Assembly (NCBI GenBank): GCA_030619925.1 | Contig: JAUXAL010000004.1 | Location: 1 to 64,000 of the forward strand | Source: Phycisphaerae bacterium | GTDB lineage: Bacteria > Planctomycetota > Phycisphaerae > Sedimentisphaerales > Anaerobacaceae | Length of the DNA: 64,000 bases | Direction of reading: 5' to 3' | Shown: piece after piece, positions 34,638 through 43,840 of the stretch | Layout: every line of letters starts with the position of its first letter | How positions within the stretch are numbered: position 1 is the stretch's first letter | Made by a program: the position numbers and the translations under genes | The notes under the pieces: model-generated | What the model was told of the DNA's origin: nothing | Databases searched by the model: none | What the model saw: the letters and a program-made list of their open reading frames with translations, nothing else

Positions 34638-36089
34638 ATGAATCGACGTGATTTTTTGAAGAAATGTATGGCGGCAGGAGCGGGCGGATTTGTGCTATCG
34701 AATCAGGCTCTGGAAGTCCGCGCCGGCGCCGAGCGTCCTAACATACTTCTTATCACGGCCGATGACATGAACTACGACTCGCCGGGAGTCTACGGATGTG
34801 GCATATCCGATATCACGCCGAATATCGACCGCCTTGCTGCGGAAGGACTGCGCTTTACCCATTCGCATATTACCATTGCGGTCTGTCAGCCGAGCCGTTC
34901 GGTCCTAATGACCGGCCGGTATCCGCACCGCAATGGCGCCGAGGGCTTCGAACCGATTGACGCAGCCGTCCCCACGCTGGCCGAGCAGCTCCGTTCGGCT
35001 GGGTACATCAACGGAATCATGGCCAAGAACTCTCACCTGACCCCCAAGGCGAAATTCTGCTGGGATTACTATATTCAGGGCCAGGAGCTTGGCAAAGGCC
35101 GCGACCCTTCGCTCTACTACAAATACGCCAGGAAATTTTTCGAAGACGCCACCGCGGCAGGCAAGCCGTTCTTCCTGATGGCCAATTCCCAGGACCCTCA
35201 TCGGCCTTTCGCCGGTAGTCAACAGGAACAGAACAAATGGAAAACGCATCTGCCGTACAGCCGAAAGATTGCGCCTGAGGAGGCCGAAATCCCCGGCTTT
35301 CTGCCGGAGCTGAAGGACGTTCGTCAGGAGGTCTCGGAATACTTCACATCCGTCCACCGTTGCGACCAGACAGTCGGCCAGGTGCTGCGCGCGCTCAAAG
35401 ATACCGGCTTCGAGGACAGCACGCTTGTGATGTTCCTCTCGGACAACGGCGTAGCGTTACCCTTTGCCAAAACCAACTGCTATCTAAACAGCACGAGAAC
35501 GCCGTGGATAGTCCGCTGGCCGGGTGTTGTCAAACCGGGAACGGTCGATACCGAGCATTTTATTTCCGGCATTGACTACATGCCCACGATTCTGGATGCC
35601 GTGGGACTGCCCCGTGTTGCCGGGATGGATGGAACCTCGTTTGTACCGCTGCTGACCGGCGCCGGACGGAAAAACCGCGACAAGGTCTTCACGGTCTTCC
35701 ACGAGACCTCCGCCAAGCGCCGTTATGAGATGCGGTGTGTTCAGAACAAAAAGTTCGGATACATCTACAACGCCTGGTCTGACGGACAGACCGTATTCAA
35801 GAACGAATCGCAATCGGGCCTGACAATGAATGCTATGAAGCAGGCGGCAAACACCGACCCCGATATTGCCGCGAGGGTTCAGCTATTTCTCTACCGCGTG
35901 CCGGAGGAATTATACGATTTCGAAAGCGACCCTGATGCGCTGCACAACCTGGCCGATGACCCGATATATCAGCAGCAGTTAGCCACAATGCGTCAGGAGC
36001 TGCTCGCCTGGATGGAAAGTACCAACGACGCCCTCATATCAGGCTACCGAGAATTCATCTTTAGCTCCGGCGTGAAAACCCGCGGCTAA
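34638..36089 (+). CDS. Exported sulfatase, N-sulfoglucosamine sulfohydrolase-like
   Basis: 483 residues from ATG 34638 (GGAG six bases upstream; the start MNRRDFLKKC parallels the sulfatase before it). An ATG 12 bases earlier is possible. Active-site CQPSR with C83, then VLMTGRYPHRNG; metal site TADDMNYDSPG; FLSDNG near 275. The DSPGVYG and FMANSQDPHRPF patterns are those of the heparan N-sulfatase-like subgroup. It has a different subclass from the neighbour, so the two probably attack different linkages of one sulfated polymer. Confidence 0.94.
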   Translation: MNRRDFLKKCMAAGAGGFVLSNQALEVRAGAERPNILLITADDMNYDSPGVYGCGISDITPNIDRLAAEGLRFTHSHITIAVCQPSRSVLMTGRYPHRNGAEGFEPIDAAVPTLAEQLRSAGYINGIMAKNSHLTPKAKFCWDYYIQGQELGKGRDPSLYYKYARKFFEDATAAGKPFFLMANSQDPHRPFAGSQQEQNKWKTHLPYSRKIAPEEAEIPGFLPELKDVRQEVSEYFTSVHRCDQTVGQVLRALKDTGFEDSTLVMFLSDNGVALPFAKTNCYLNSTRTPWIVRWPGVVKPGTVDTEHFISGIDYMPTILDAVGLPRVAGMDGTSFVPLLTGAGRKNRDKVFTVFHETSAKRRYEMRCVQNKKFGYIYNAWSDGQTVFKNESQSGLTMNAMKQAANTDPDIAARVQLFLYRVPEELYDFESDPDALHNLADDPIYQQQLATMRQELLAWMESTNDALISGYREFIFSSGVKTRG

Positions 36090-36096
36090 ATTTTAA

Positions 36097-36777
36097 CTAC
36101 TGCTGCTGGTTTGTTTTTGTTTTATCTTTTGAGATTTTGCTTTCTGTTCCTGCGATCAGCCTTTTTATATTTTCACGGTGTCGGACAATGACCATCAGTG
36201 GTATCGCAGTTGCCGCTATAAGCAATGGCCACAGATTAACAAAATCCCAGCCGGGCGTCAGGATTATTGCTAAAATCAGAACGAGGGGAAAAGTAACCGA
36301 AGCCGCAATCGACGCCAGCGAGACATACCGCCATATCAAAACAACCACCGCCCATACCGCAACAGCGAACGAGGCGCAAATTGTATAATAAGGCCAAAGG
36401 CCCAGTGCCACGCCGAAACTGGTTGCAACGCCTTTACCGCCTTTGAGTCTCAGGTATATTGGGAAGATATGGCCCAATATGGCGGCACAACCTACCGCGA
36501 GCCATAACCAGAGCAGAACAACTCTTTCGGTCGGTGATTGAGTGGATAAAGGTCTGGTAAGAGATAATGTTGCCAGCATTGGCAGCAGGCCTTTAAGCAC
36601 ATCGAGCCCAAAGCAAAGATAGGCCCATTTCCTGCCGAGGGCGCGGGAGACGTTGGTTGCACCGATATTGCCCGAGCCTATTGAGCGCAAGTCCTTGCCA
36701 TGTGCTTTGGCAATGAGCAGCCCAAACGGTATCGAGCCGAGCAGATACGAGCCAATGATTAAAATAATGAATCTCAT
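36097..36777 (-). CDS. plsY: Glycerol-3-phosphate acyltransferase PlsY
   Basis: 226 residues, integral membrane protein with five or more helices. It acylates glycerol-3-phosphate from acyl phosphate (first step of phospholipid synthesis). Motifs: SYLLGSIPFG, IGSGNIGATN, DVLKG, GHIFPIYLRLKGGKGVATSFG. The C-terminal tail RHRENIKRLIAGTESKISK is longer than in many relatives. It is convergent with the second sulfatase, 7 bp apart. A relic of its tail lies at 31870. Confidence 0.95.
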   Translation of the reverse strand: MRFIILIIGSYLLGSIPFGLLIAKAHGKDLRSIGSGNIGATNVSRALGRKWAYLCFGLDVLKGLLPMLATLSLTRPLSTQSPTERVVLLWLWLAVGCAAILGHIFPIYLRLKGGKGVATSFGVALGLWPYYTICASFAVAVWAVVVLIWRYVSLASIAASVTFPLVLILAIILTPGWDFVNLWPLLIAATAIPLMVIVRHRENIKRLIAGTESKISKDKTKTNQQQ

Positions 36778-36866
36778 TTTGCTTAAAGCCCAGACTATCT
36801 ATGGAAGTCTGCTCTGTTGGTCAGTGAGCTACAGAGTATTCGTCCGAGAGTAATAAATATCCTTTA

Positions 36867-36943
36867 CCCCGTTAGAAATTCAATAACGAGAGATTATATC
36901 ATACCATCCGCCGAAAATTCCACAGCGGAAATTTCTAACGGGG
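36867..36943. repeat. Small inverted-repeat element with 14-bp perfect ends
   Basis: CCCCGTTAGAAATT (36867-36880) and AATTTCTAACGGGG (36930-36943) are exact inverted copies flanking 49 bases, a MITE-like unit of 77 bp. Confidence 0.65.
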
Positions 36944-36971
36944 TTGACTTCCGCCTGATTATACTTAAAAT
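36944..36971 (+). promoter_or_regulatory. Promoter before the deacetylase gene
   Basis: TTGACT (36944-36949) and TAAAAT (36966-36971), 16 bases apart, directly after the inverted-repeat element. The gene starts 55 bp downstream. Confidence 0.4.
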
Positions 36972-37025
36972 CTGCCGAAAACCGGTTAGTTTGGCTTGAT
37001 TATATCTAAAGTATGGCAAAACTCA

Positions 37026-37718
37026 ATGATTCCAATATTAATGTATCATCGGATTGGTGCTCCCGCTCGCAAGAGTCGATTCAAGGGCCAATATACTCCT
37101 GAAAAGATGTTTGCCAGGCAAATGAAATATCTGTTTGAGCACGGTTACCAGACCGTTTCTTTGAGGGATTTAATAAGCTCCGCAGAGCAGCCGACGCCGG
37201 CCGGGGATAAAAGGATATGCATTACGTTTGACGATGGGTACGAGAGCGTTTATACACACGGCTTTGGCATTTTACAGAAATACAATTTTACAGCCGTCGT
37301 TTTTTTGGTTGCTGACTGCATCAATAAGACTTGTCTCTGGGACAAGGACACGGAGCCCATTTTGAGGGCTGAGCAGATAAGAGAAATGGCCGAGGCCGGC
37401 ATTGATTTTGGGTCACATTCGTTTTCGCACAGGTTGCTGGTAGAGCTCGATACCGAAGAATTGGAAAAAGAAGTCAAAGGGTCAAAGACGGTTTTAGAAG
37501 AGCTGCTGGGAAAGCAAATTGACTCATTTAGTTACCCTTACGGAGCTTTTAATGAAACCGTTAAAAAAATGGTGCAACAAAGTTACAAAGTCGCTTTTTC
37601 CACGAAAAATGGTATAAGTGACATTCAAGGTTTTGCGCTGCCGAGAATCGACATGAATAAAGACAAGATTTTACCTGTTTTTATCTATCTACTTTGGGAG
37701 GCCAGACACAAAAAATGA
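37026..37718 (+). CDS. Polysaccharide deacetylase (NodB homology domain)
   Basis: 230 residues from ATG 37026 (MIPILMYHRIG, the usual family start); a TTG 30 bases upstream is less likely. NodB signature CITFDDGYESVY with the catalytic and metal aspartates, and the metal histidines in DFGSHSFSHRLL; SFSYPYGAFN follows. It removes acetyl groups from amino sugars in surface polysaccharide or lipid-linked glycans. No signal peptide is seen. Its stop overlaps the next start (ATGA), so the two are translationally coupled. Confidence 0.9.
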   Translation: MIPILMYHRIGAPARKSRFKGQYTPEKMFARQMKYLFEHGYQTVSLRDLISSAEQPTPAGDKRICITFDDGYESVYTHGFGILQKYNFTAVVFLVADCINKTCLWDKDTEPILRAEQIREMAEAGIDFGSHSFSHRLLVELDTEELEKEVKGSKTVLEELLGKQIDSFSYPYGAFNETVKKMVQQSYKVAFSTKNGISDIQGFALPRIDMNKDKILPVFIYLLWEARHKK

Positions 37719-38602
37719 CTATCAGCGGTTTTACTTTTGTTTATCATGCCCTCGAATTGGACTATCCGGTCGTTGAGAGCATTAAATCCATGTTGCCGAT
37801 ATGCGACGAGTTCATAGTAAATGTTGGTCTGCCCGATGACGGAACTATAGATGTAATAAGGTCGATAGATGATAAAATAAAAATCATCACCACGCCTTGG
37901 TATCCTAAAAGAATCAGGCTGGGTGGCTGGAGGTACGACCAGTTTGCCGATATTCCTCTGTTCACCTGCCAGGGAGACTGGATATTTTTCCTGCAGGCGG
38001 ACGAGGTCGTTCACGAAGAAGATCTCCCGAAGATTAAAGAAGCAATGTCAAAATACGCCGGCGATCCGGAGGTCGAGGGTATTTTGCTTAGATATTACGA
38101 ATTTTACGGAAGTTATGACTTTTACCGTACAGACCGGATATGGCCGGAGGCTGCTGTGAGAATGGTCAAAAACGGCATGAACGTTTATTCTGCTAATGAT
38201 GCACAAAGTTTTTATGTTGGCGAGAGAAGGAAAATGCGCCTGCTAAACGTGGCCGATATCGGGGCCCGTATTTACCATTATGGCTGGGCAAGACACCCTG
38301 CAATGATGAAAAAGAAAAACGTTTCAGTGGGTAAATATTGGCACAGCAAAGAAGAAATTTCAAACACCGAAGGCGAAACGTTTGACTACTATAATGTGAA
38401 CGACAAGTACCTGGCGGCTTTTAAGGGTTCACATCCTAAAGTAATGCAGGAAAGAATAGATAAGTGCGATTGGGTTTTTGACCCTTCCAAGTCTTATTAT
38501 AAGCCAACCTTGAAGAGTCTGCGGTACGAGCTTCAATCGTACATTGAGCGAATCATAGGCAGGCGGCTTTTCGGCCCGCATCATTATAAAATCGTGAGGT
38601 AG
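37715..38602 (+). CDS. Family 2-type glycosyltransferase
   Basis: 295 residues from ATG 37715, which overlaps the deacetylase stop by four bases. GT-A-like features: ISGFTFVYHALELDYPVVES at the start, IVNVGLPDDGT and the donor-site motif GDWIFFLQADEVVHEED. The C-terminal half (about 130-295) is specific to a group of planctomycete enzymes and is partly repeated, broken, right after this gene. Probably transfers sugar to an envelope glycan in the cytoplasm. Confidence 0.85.
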   Translation: MTISGFTFVYHALELDYPVVESIKSMLPICDEFIVNVGLPDDGTIDVIRSIDDKIKIITTPWYPKRIRLGGWRYDQFADIPLFTCQGDWIFFLQADEVVHEEDLPKIKEAMSKYAGDPEVEGILLRYYEFYGSYDFYRTDRIWPEAAVRMVKNGMNVYSANDAQSFYVGERRKMRLLNVADIGARIYHYGWARHPAMMKKKNVSVGKYWHSKEEISNTEGETFDYYNVNDKYLAAFKGSHPKVMQERIDKCDWVFDPSKSYYKPTLKSLRYELQSYIERIIGRRLFGPHHYKIVR

Positions 38603-38675
38603 AAGCCTTACTTTTATCACATAAAATCTTAATCGGTTTTCCTTATCACGGCTCTGGCTTTGTTTTCGTAAACAC

Positions 38676-38936
38676 GATTGGACTTTTGAGTCTTCCAAGT
38701 GCTACTACAAACTGACTTTAAAAAGCCTTTAACAAGATTTTGAATGGTTTAGTGAGAGAATTTTGGGAAGGCGGATTTTCGATTCTCACTATATTATAAA
38801 AAGATTAAGCGAAAAATTCATTATTTGTTATAATCGTTTGGCAAGAAATATCAGTCGTTTCAGACAGGGCTGGCTGCTGCTTGAGACGAACTGGATAGCG
38901 TTTAAGAAAATCAAGTGGCTTGATAAGGAGCGTTAG
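38676..38936 (+). pseudogene. Broken copy of a glycosyltransferase C-terminus
   Basis: Reads DWTFESSKCYYKLTLKSL, a stop, then QDFEWFSERILGRRIFDSHY and 45 further residues to a stop. The intact gene upstream has DWVFDPSKSYYKPTLKSL...IERIIGRRLFGPHHY, so this is a diverged duplicate of the last part, extended by a tail the intact gene lacks. Confidence 0.65.
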
Positions 38937-38986
38937 GCTGCTATATGTAAGAAATCAATCAAGACAAGAGTAAGCCTGTCCGGGCG

Positions 38987-39121
38987 GTGGAGGGCAAGAA
39001 GAAGATACTAATATTTGTAGTATGCTATAACGCCGAAAAGTCGATCGAGGCGGGTCTTGATCAGATTCCGAAGGATGGATGGGAAAGCTTAGCAAAACCG
39101 CATACGAGATACGAATTTTGA
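38987..39121 (+). pseudogene. Truncated start of a family 2 glycosyltransferase
   Basis: Reads VEGKKKILIFVVCYNAEKSI then EAGLDQIPKDGWESLAKP. The phrase KILIFVVCYNAE is a typical GT2 N-terminus. The frame then passes into a dispersed repeat word (CATACGAGATACGAA) and stops. Confidence 0.55.
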
Positions 39122-39145
39122 ATATGGCTGAAAATAGAGGATTCG

Positions 39146-40369
39146 ATGAAAGTATCCACAATGCGACGAGTCGACCACCTGGTGGGGGTGGTAGTCTGCT
39201 TTGTGTTGACGGCGTTTCGGAGATACGTTGATTTGTTGAAAAAGCTGCGGAAGTCCCAGCCGGCAGATATCAGGCGGATACTGTTCATCAAACTGGCTGA
39301 GCAAGGCGCCACAGTCCTGGCTGACCGCGCTATTAGAAGAGCTATCCAGATGGTCGGTCGGGAAAATGTTTACTTCCTTGTTTTCGAGGAAAACCGTTTC
39401 ATTTTGGACCTTATGGGGCTTATCCCCAAGCAAAACGTTATTGCCATTTCTGCCGACAATTTCTACTCACTGCTGTGCGGGACAGTTTTGGCATTGTGGC
39501 GACTGTGCAAACTGCATGTCGGCGCAGCTATCGACTTTGAATTCTTTGCTCGAAGCTCCGCTGCCTTGGCTTATCTTAGCGGTGCCAGGGTACGGGTGGG
39601 CTTACATTCTTTCGCTGGCGAAGCAGCTTATCGCGGCAACCTTATGACCCACAGGCTCAGTTACAACCCGCACATACATGCCAGCCGGATGTTCGAGGTA
39701 ATGGTTGAGGCCCTCAATGTCCCGCCAGAGCAGTTGCCCGCTCTGGATATAGATGCGCCGTCCGTGCCGAGCTCAGAGCCGACTTTTACGCCCACAACTC
39801 AGGAACTGGGAGAATTCAAAGCTGTTGTGCAGAGCTGGGCTCAAACGAGTGAGTATTCTCCCTTGGTGTTGCTTAATGCCAACGCTTCAGATCTGCTGCC
39901 CATTCGCCGTTGGCCGGCGCAGCGCTACGTCGAGTTAGCACAACGACTGATAGAACACTCGGCTGGCGTTCACGTGGCCTTTACCGGCACCTCCAAAGAG
40001 GCCGAATTAGCCGGCAGACTTGTCCAGACGATAGGGTCCGAGCGGTGTTTTTCAATGACGGGCAAAACCACCTTGCGCCAGCTCATGGTGCTGTATTGCT
40101 TAGCTGACGTTCTGGTCACCAATGACAGTGGTCCTGCCCATTTTGCCACACTGACGCCGATTCAGGTAATTACGCTGTTCGGCCCGGAGAGCCCTGCGCT
40201 TTTCGGCGCCAAAAGCCCACGCACACATATTATCTACAAGGCCATACCATGCAGCCCCTGTGTCAACGCATATAATAACCGTCTCTCGGCCTGCAGGAAT
40301 AACGTCTGTTTGCAGCGAATTAGCGTTGATGAAGTCTTCGATTTAGTATGCTCACTTTGCAAATTATAA
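39146..40369 (+). CDS. Family 9 glycosyltransferase (heptosyltransferase-like)
   Basis: 407 residues, GAGG five bases before the ATG. GT9 pattern: IRRILFIKLAEQGATVLA near the start, VRVGLHSF mid-way, and the donor-site region VTNDSGPAHFATLTPIQVITLFGPESP; a cysteine pair (CSPCVN, CRNNVC) follows as in many GT9 enzymes. An N-terminal hydrophobic stretch (about 12-25) may bring it to the membrane. Likely adds heptose or a similar sugar to LPS core or a surface glycan. Confidence 0.88.
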   Translation: MKVSTMRRVDHLVGVVVCFVLTAFRRYVDLLKKLRKSQPADIRRILFIKLAEQGATVLADRAIRRAIQMVGRENVYFLVFEENRFILDLMGLIPKQNVIAISADNFYSLLCGTVLALWRLCKLHVGAAIDFEFFARSSAALAYLSGARVRVGLHSFAGEAAYRGNLMTHRLSYNPHIHASRMFEVMVEALNVPPEQLPALDIDAPSVPSSEPTFTPTTQELGEFKAVVQSWAQTSEYSPLVLLNANASDLLPIRRWPAQRYVELAQRLIEHSAGVHVAFTGTSKEAELAGRLVQTIGSERCFSMTGKTTLRQLMVLYCLADVLVTNDSGPAHFATLTPIQVITLFGPESPALFGAKSPRTHIIYKAIPCSPCVNAYNNRLSACRNNVCLQRISVDEVFDLVCSLCKL

Positions 40370-40416
40370 ATGGTCAAATAATTCCAAGGACCAACTTATA
40401 AGGATTTTTTAATCCA

Positions 40417-42018
40417 TTACTTTTTCATCTCTAATTTTTTATGGCTGTTTTTATCAAAGGTTGACTGTATTTTCTCTGGGAGTATATACATATCATAGTT
40501 GAATATTGTCTGATTAAGTGCATATTCCTTTTTAATCTTTTCATCCAGCCATTCCGGCACTTTTTCCTGTCGGTCAATCACTATGACAGTAGGGGGGTTA
40601 GCTTTTACATCCTGCCGAATCTCTTGCTCTGCCCCGAATCTTCTTATGAATAAAGTATGGAAGTGTCGACTTGGTGACCTTCGGCCTGAACAGGTCAATA
40701 CCTGATGTTTTCCGCCCCAAAAAAGGACAAAATCCTCAGGAGATGTCAGCTTTCGTATAGTTTGACCGACGTAGATTGCATTTTCAGAATTACGGTGTGG
40801 GCTTGTATCCCAGTACCTTTTTTCAAATCTTGTATAAGCAAACATCAGAATAACAATTACAAACAGCGTATTGTATTTATTTGATGATAGCAGAGGATAT
40901 GTACTGTATTTCCGTTCAACCTGGTAAATGAAGCGATCCAAAAAGAAGCCTGAGATAATACAAATAGCAGGGATAATTTGCTTAAGCTGATGGCTGATGT
41001 AATACCCCGAAGCATTTACGCCTGCAAAGTCGAGTATAAGCCATAAAATCCAAAAGCTTCGTAAAGGCATTTTATCGGCGAATCTCTTGCTTGATTTTAA
41101 GAAACCAATAATGCAAAGATAAGGAATGATCAGTCTTAAGTCCAAAAAGGCATCAAAGAAATGGTCTATGCGTATTGCTATATCCATGGTTCCTGAGCCG
41201 GGCTGCAGAAGGCAAAGCCATGCTTCGTATATATAGTCCCAAACTGTAACACCGCTAAGGAGCAATGGTACGATACTAACTGCTTGAGCTATGATTATAC
41301 CGGAGGCCAACAGGGCAAAATCAGCAAACATATTTTTAATATTTTTGCGAGCGGTTAAATAATAAGCCAAGACGAACAATGCTGCAATATCGAAAATGGC
41401 TATCTGTTTGAAGGCTATTGCCCAGCCCATTAGAAAGCCCGAAAGGATAGTGAAAAACCAGCGATAGCAATTTTGATAATCCCTGCTCTTAATCAAGGAG
41501 TGTAAGCTAAAAATAACGAAACAGACTAGAAAAGTTTCAGTCACAGAGGTGGATTCGCCACCTACAAGATTTGTCGGCATTATCAGATAAAACAGTATAG
41601 ATGCAAATACAGCAGGGACTTTAAAGCCAAGCTTTTTGAGCAATAAGTAGATACCAAGTCCGCTAATTGCTATAACAGCCGCACCCACAAGGCGGGAGAA
41701 CCAGAGAATAGGACCAAACAACGAGTAAGATATGTAATACAAGTAATGAACACCAGGTGTTTTATTATCAACTGTTCCAATATATGGCGGCTGTCCGTAG
41801 TCAACCCATAGACGGGCCATATAGACCCAGCTGGCCTCGTCATTCTGCATAGGTTTTCCTGTGGCCGCTGCCGCTGACAGAATAAAACCGACGGTTAGCC
41901 AGAATATCGGGCTTGTGAGTATATTAAAAACAATTCCCGTCTCAGCTGGCTGTTTTTTGTGGGCATCTAAACTTCCGGTTTTTGTATCTGTTCGTACCGA
42001 GTTCATTTTACCATGCAT
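40417..42018 (-). CDS. Polytopic glycosyltransferase, PMT/ArnT-like (GT39/GT83 type)
   Basis: 533 residues with about ten membrane helices and a soluble C-terminal part (about 420-533). The first periplasmic loop contains the acidic motif QNDEASWVYMARLWVDYGQPPY, split here as NDEASWVYMA, typical of enzymes that use polyprenyl-phosphate sugars outside the membrane. TETFLVCF and LLQPGSG follow. It would modify a glycan or lipid in the periplasm. Start: MHGKMNS or four residues later. Confidence 0.8.
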   Translation of the reverse strand: MHGKMNSVRTDTKTGSLDAHKKQPAETGIVFNILTSPIFWLTVGFILSAAAATGKPMQNDEASWVYMARLWVDYGQPPYIGTVDNKTPGVHYLYYISYSLFGPILWFSRLVGAAVIAISGLGIYLLLKKLGFKVPAVFASILFYLIMPTNLVGGESTSVTETFLVCFVIFSLHSLIKSRDYQNCYRWFFTILSGFLMGWAIAFKQIAIFDIAALFVLAYYLTARKNIKNMFADFALLASGIIIAQAVSIVPLLLSGVTVWDYIYEAWLCLLQPGSGTMDIAIRIDHFFDAFLDLRLIIPYLCIIGFLKSSKRFADKMPLRSFWILWLILDFAGVNASGYYISHQLKQIIPAICIISGFFLDRFIYQVERKYSTYPLLSSNKYNTLFVIVILMFAYTRFEKRYWDTSPHRNSENAIYVGQTIRKLTSPEDFVLFWGGKHQVLTCSGRRSPSRHFHTLFIRRFGAEQEIRQDVKANPPTVIVIDRQEKVPEWLDEKIKKEYALNQTIFNYDMYILPEKIQSTFDKNSHKKLEMKK

Positions 42019-42101
42019 TTGTTAGGTCAGTTTCGTGGAAAATTTAAACCTCTTTCGTTCTAAAAATATACTCTCAAAACAGTTGTGTTGGCAATGGTAC
42101 T

Positions 42102-43397
42102 TCAAACTGCGCTCGTCTGTTGGTTGTAAGATTTAAGATTACATAAAAAGCGGTGGCTATTTGAGAACCAAATGCTAAAGATGAATAAAATTAGAACTAT
42201 CCAGGTTATTATGCTATAGCCGCCAAAGTATAAGTGAAGTCTGGAGCCCAGGATTTCTCTGCCGGTCACACCTAATATCACAACCAGACAGTAAAGTACA
42301 CAGAAAACATATCTATAGCGTTTTGTCAACTCCTTATAATCAATTGACAGAAATGCCATAAGCACAAATATCAATGGTATCAATTGTGCCTTTTGAGTAA
42401 TTCCAGAAAGCAGAAAACCAACCAGAAACACACTGCTGATTTCAAAAGATGAAACCGGAAATCTTTTTAAGCTTAGATATATAATGTTTGCAACAAAAAT
42501 CAGCAGTATTGTGACGAAAGAAATCTTATATATAGCTTTCACGGTTGCCTCTGGGAGCGACAAAATCTGATAGTTCAGGTTTTCTTCGTTTTTGCTGGTT
42601 AGTGCCATTCTGTAAATTGCAGCTGCGAGGTTTTGATTCAGGTAAGTTGTCCTGACTTTGCCCTTCTGGAACGGCTTTAAGAATGAATGATAATAATCAA
42701 AGCCGTCCTTAGTCCCCTTTTCGAAGCCCCGCTGAAGAACCGGCAATGACAGACAGATTATACCTGTAAGCACAACAGATATAATTGCTTTGGCTCGACC
42801 ACGAACCATTATCCAGAAGATAAAGAATATGGGCACTATCTTTAGAAATGTGGCTACTGTAAACAAGCAACCTGATAAGCCGATTCTTCTCTTAAGGTAC
42901 GCATATATCCCTAATAGGCAGAGAACAAGAATTATCTCATTTGCTTGCAGAAGGTTTATGTTGTTGATAAAAAATCTTGCAGAGAAGAATATTGAGAATA
43001 TGAGCGGCCACTTAAGGTTCGTTCTGTTAGGGTAGAACTGTTCAAATATCAGCTTCGTTAGATATATCGATGCAATAAGTAAAACGATATTCATCAAGTA
43101 ATATAATCCTCCCGCAACTTTCAGCGGGAAAACCGCAAATATCTGGTACATCATTGCAGCGAAAGGAGGATAAAGAAAATAACGGACTCCTTCAACGATT
43201 TCGGTCGGGTACAACGGCTGGCCAGTAAAGAAGTTTCTGCCGGCATTCCAAACAACGTAAAAGTCGAATCCGATTTCCTGGTGGGCTCCCCTGATAATAG
43301 ACATTATAACAACAGCCAAGAAGGTAATAGTGAATATTACGATTCGCTGTTTTGTCCACCATTGCCTCTTAAAAACCGGATTACTTAGTATCTTCAT
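42102..43397 (-). CDS. Polytopic glycosyltransferase, GT87/DUF2029 family
   Basis: 431 residues, AAAGGAG eight bases before the ATG. Ten or so transmembrane helices. GT87 features: DFYVVWNAGRNFFTGQPLYP in the first loop and YPPFAAMMYQIF after it. Mycobacterial members transfer mannose from polyprenyl-phosphate mannose in the periplasm. It is on the same strand as, and upstream of, the PMT-like gene. Confidence 0.85.
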   Translation of the reverse strand: MKILSNPVFKRQWWTKQRIVIFTITFLAVVIMSIIRGAHQEIGFDFYVVWNAGRNFFTGQPLYPTEIVEGVRYFLYPPFAAMMYQIFAVFPLKVAGGLYYLMNIVLLIASIYLTKLIFEQFYPNRTNLKWPLIFSIFFSARFFINNINLLQANEIILVLCLLGIYAYLKRRIGLSGCLFTVATFLKIVPIFFIFWIMVRGRAKAIISVVLTGIICLSLPVLQRGFEKGTKDGFDYYHSFLKPFQKGKVRTTYLNQNLAAAIYRMALTSKNEENLNYQILSLPEATVKAIYKISFVTILLIFVANIIYLSLKRFPVSSFEISSVFLVGFLLSGITQKAQLIPLIFVLMAFLSIDYKELTKRYRYVFCVLYCLVVILGVTGREILGSRLHLYFGGYSIITWIVLILFIFSIWFSNSHRFLCNLKSYNQQTSAV

Positions 43398-43840
43398 AGG
43401 ATAAACTCCTTTGGTTTCCTATACTGGGTACCGGCCGACTTACTATCAAACCGGCTTTCTGCTGTGCGCATTTACTTGGTCGAGCCGGATTTATTTTAGC
43501 TTACTGTTTTATTTTTCTAAAGATGCAAGGTAACTCGCTGCGCTAACTGCTCGGGACCAAGGTCGAACCTGGCGTGCCCCGAAGGCCGATAGCCATCGAG
43601 TTGGCGTACCTGCCAATTCCGCCGCCTAAGCTCATAGAAAAAGCATTTTATCGAAAAAATTTTCCTCGGCAAGGATTTTCCTATAATCGATAGCGAAAAC
43701 CGAGGTAGATAGCCGATTTGGCATAATAAAAGCACGACGGTCGACTGTGGGGAATATCCTGCTATAAACAAGTGCACTAACCACCGAGCAACAAAAGCTT
43801 TTGCATTCGACCAAGAAGAATTTATACTGTTATAGGAGTT
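43398..43840. other. Gap with tRNA-like sequence, no protein gene
   Basis: 443 bp between divergent genes. The only structured part is the tRNA-like stretch at 43548-43631. The rest is AT-rich without repeats that I could match. Confidence 0.5.
43548..43631 (-). other. tRNA-like sequence, probably degenerate (Leu/Ser class)
   Basis: On the minus strand the acceptor arms GCTTAGG and CCCGAGC pair at six of seven positions, with A as discriminator. The D-arm-like GCGGAATTGGCAGGTACGCC resembles tRNA-Leu, and AGGTTCGACCTTGG resembles a T-arm. The 84-nt length suits a long-variable-arm tRNA. The T stem pairs poorly, and no clean 5-bp anticodon stem with a 7-base loop can be drawn. It is either a decayed tRNA or another folded RNA. 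Confidence 0.3.
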
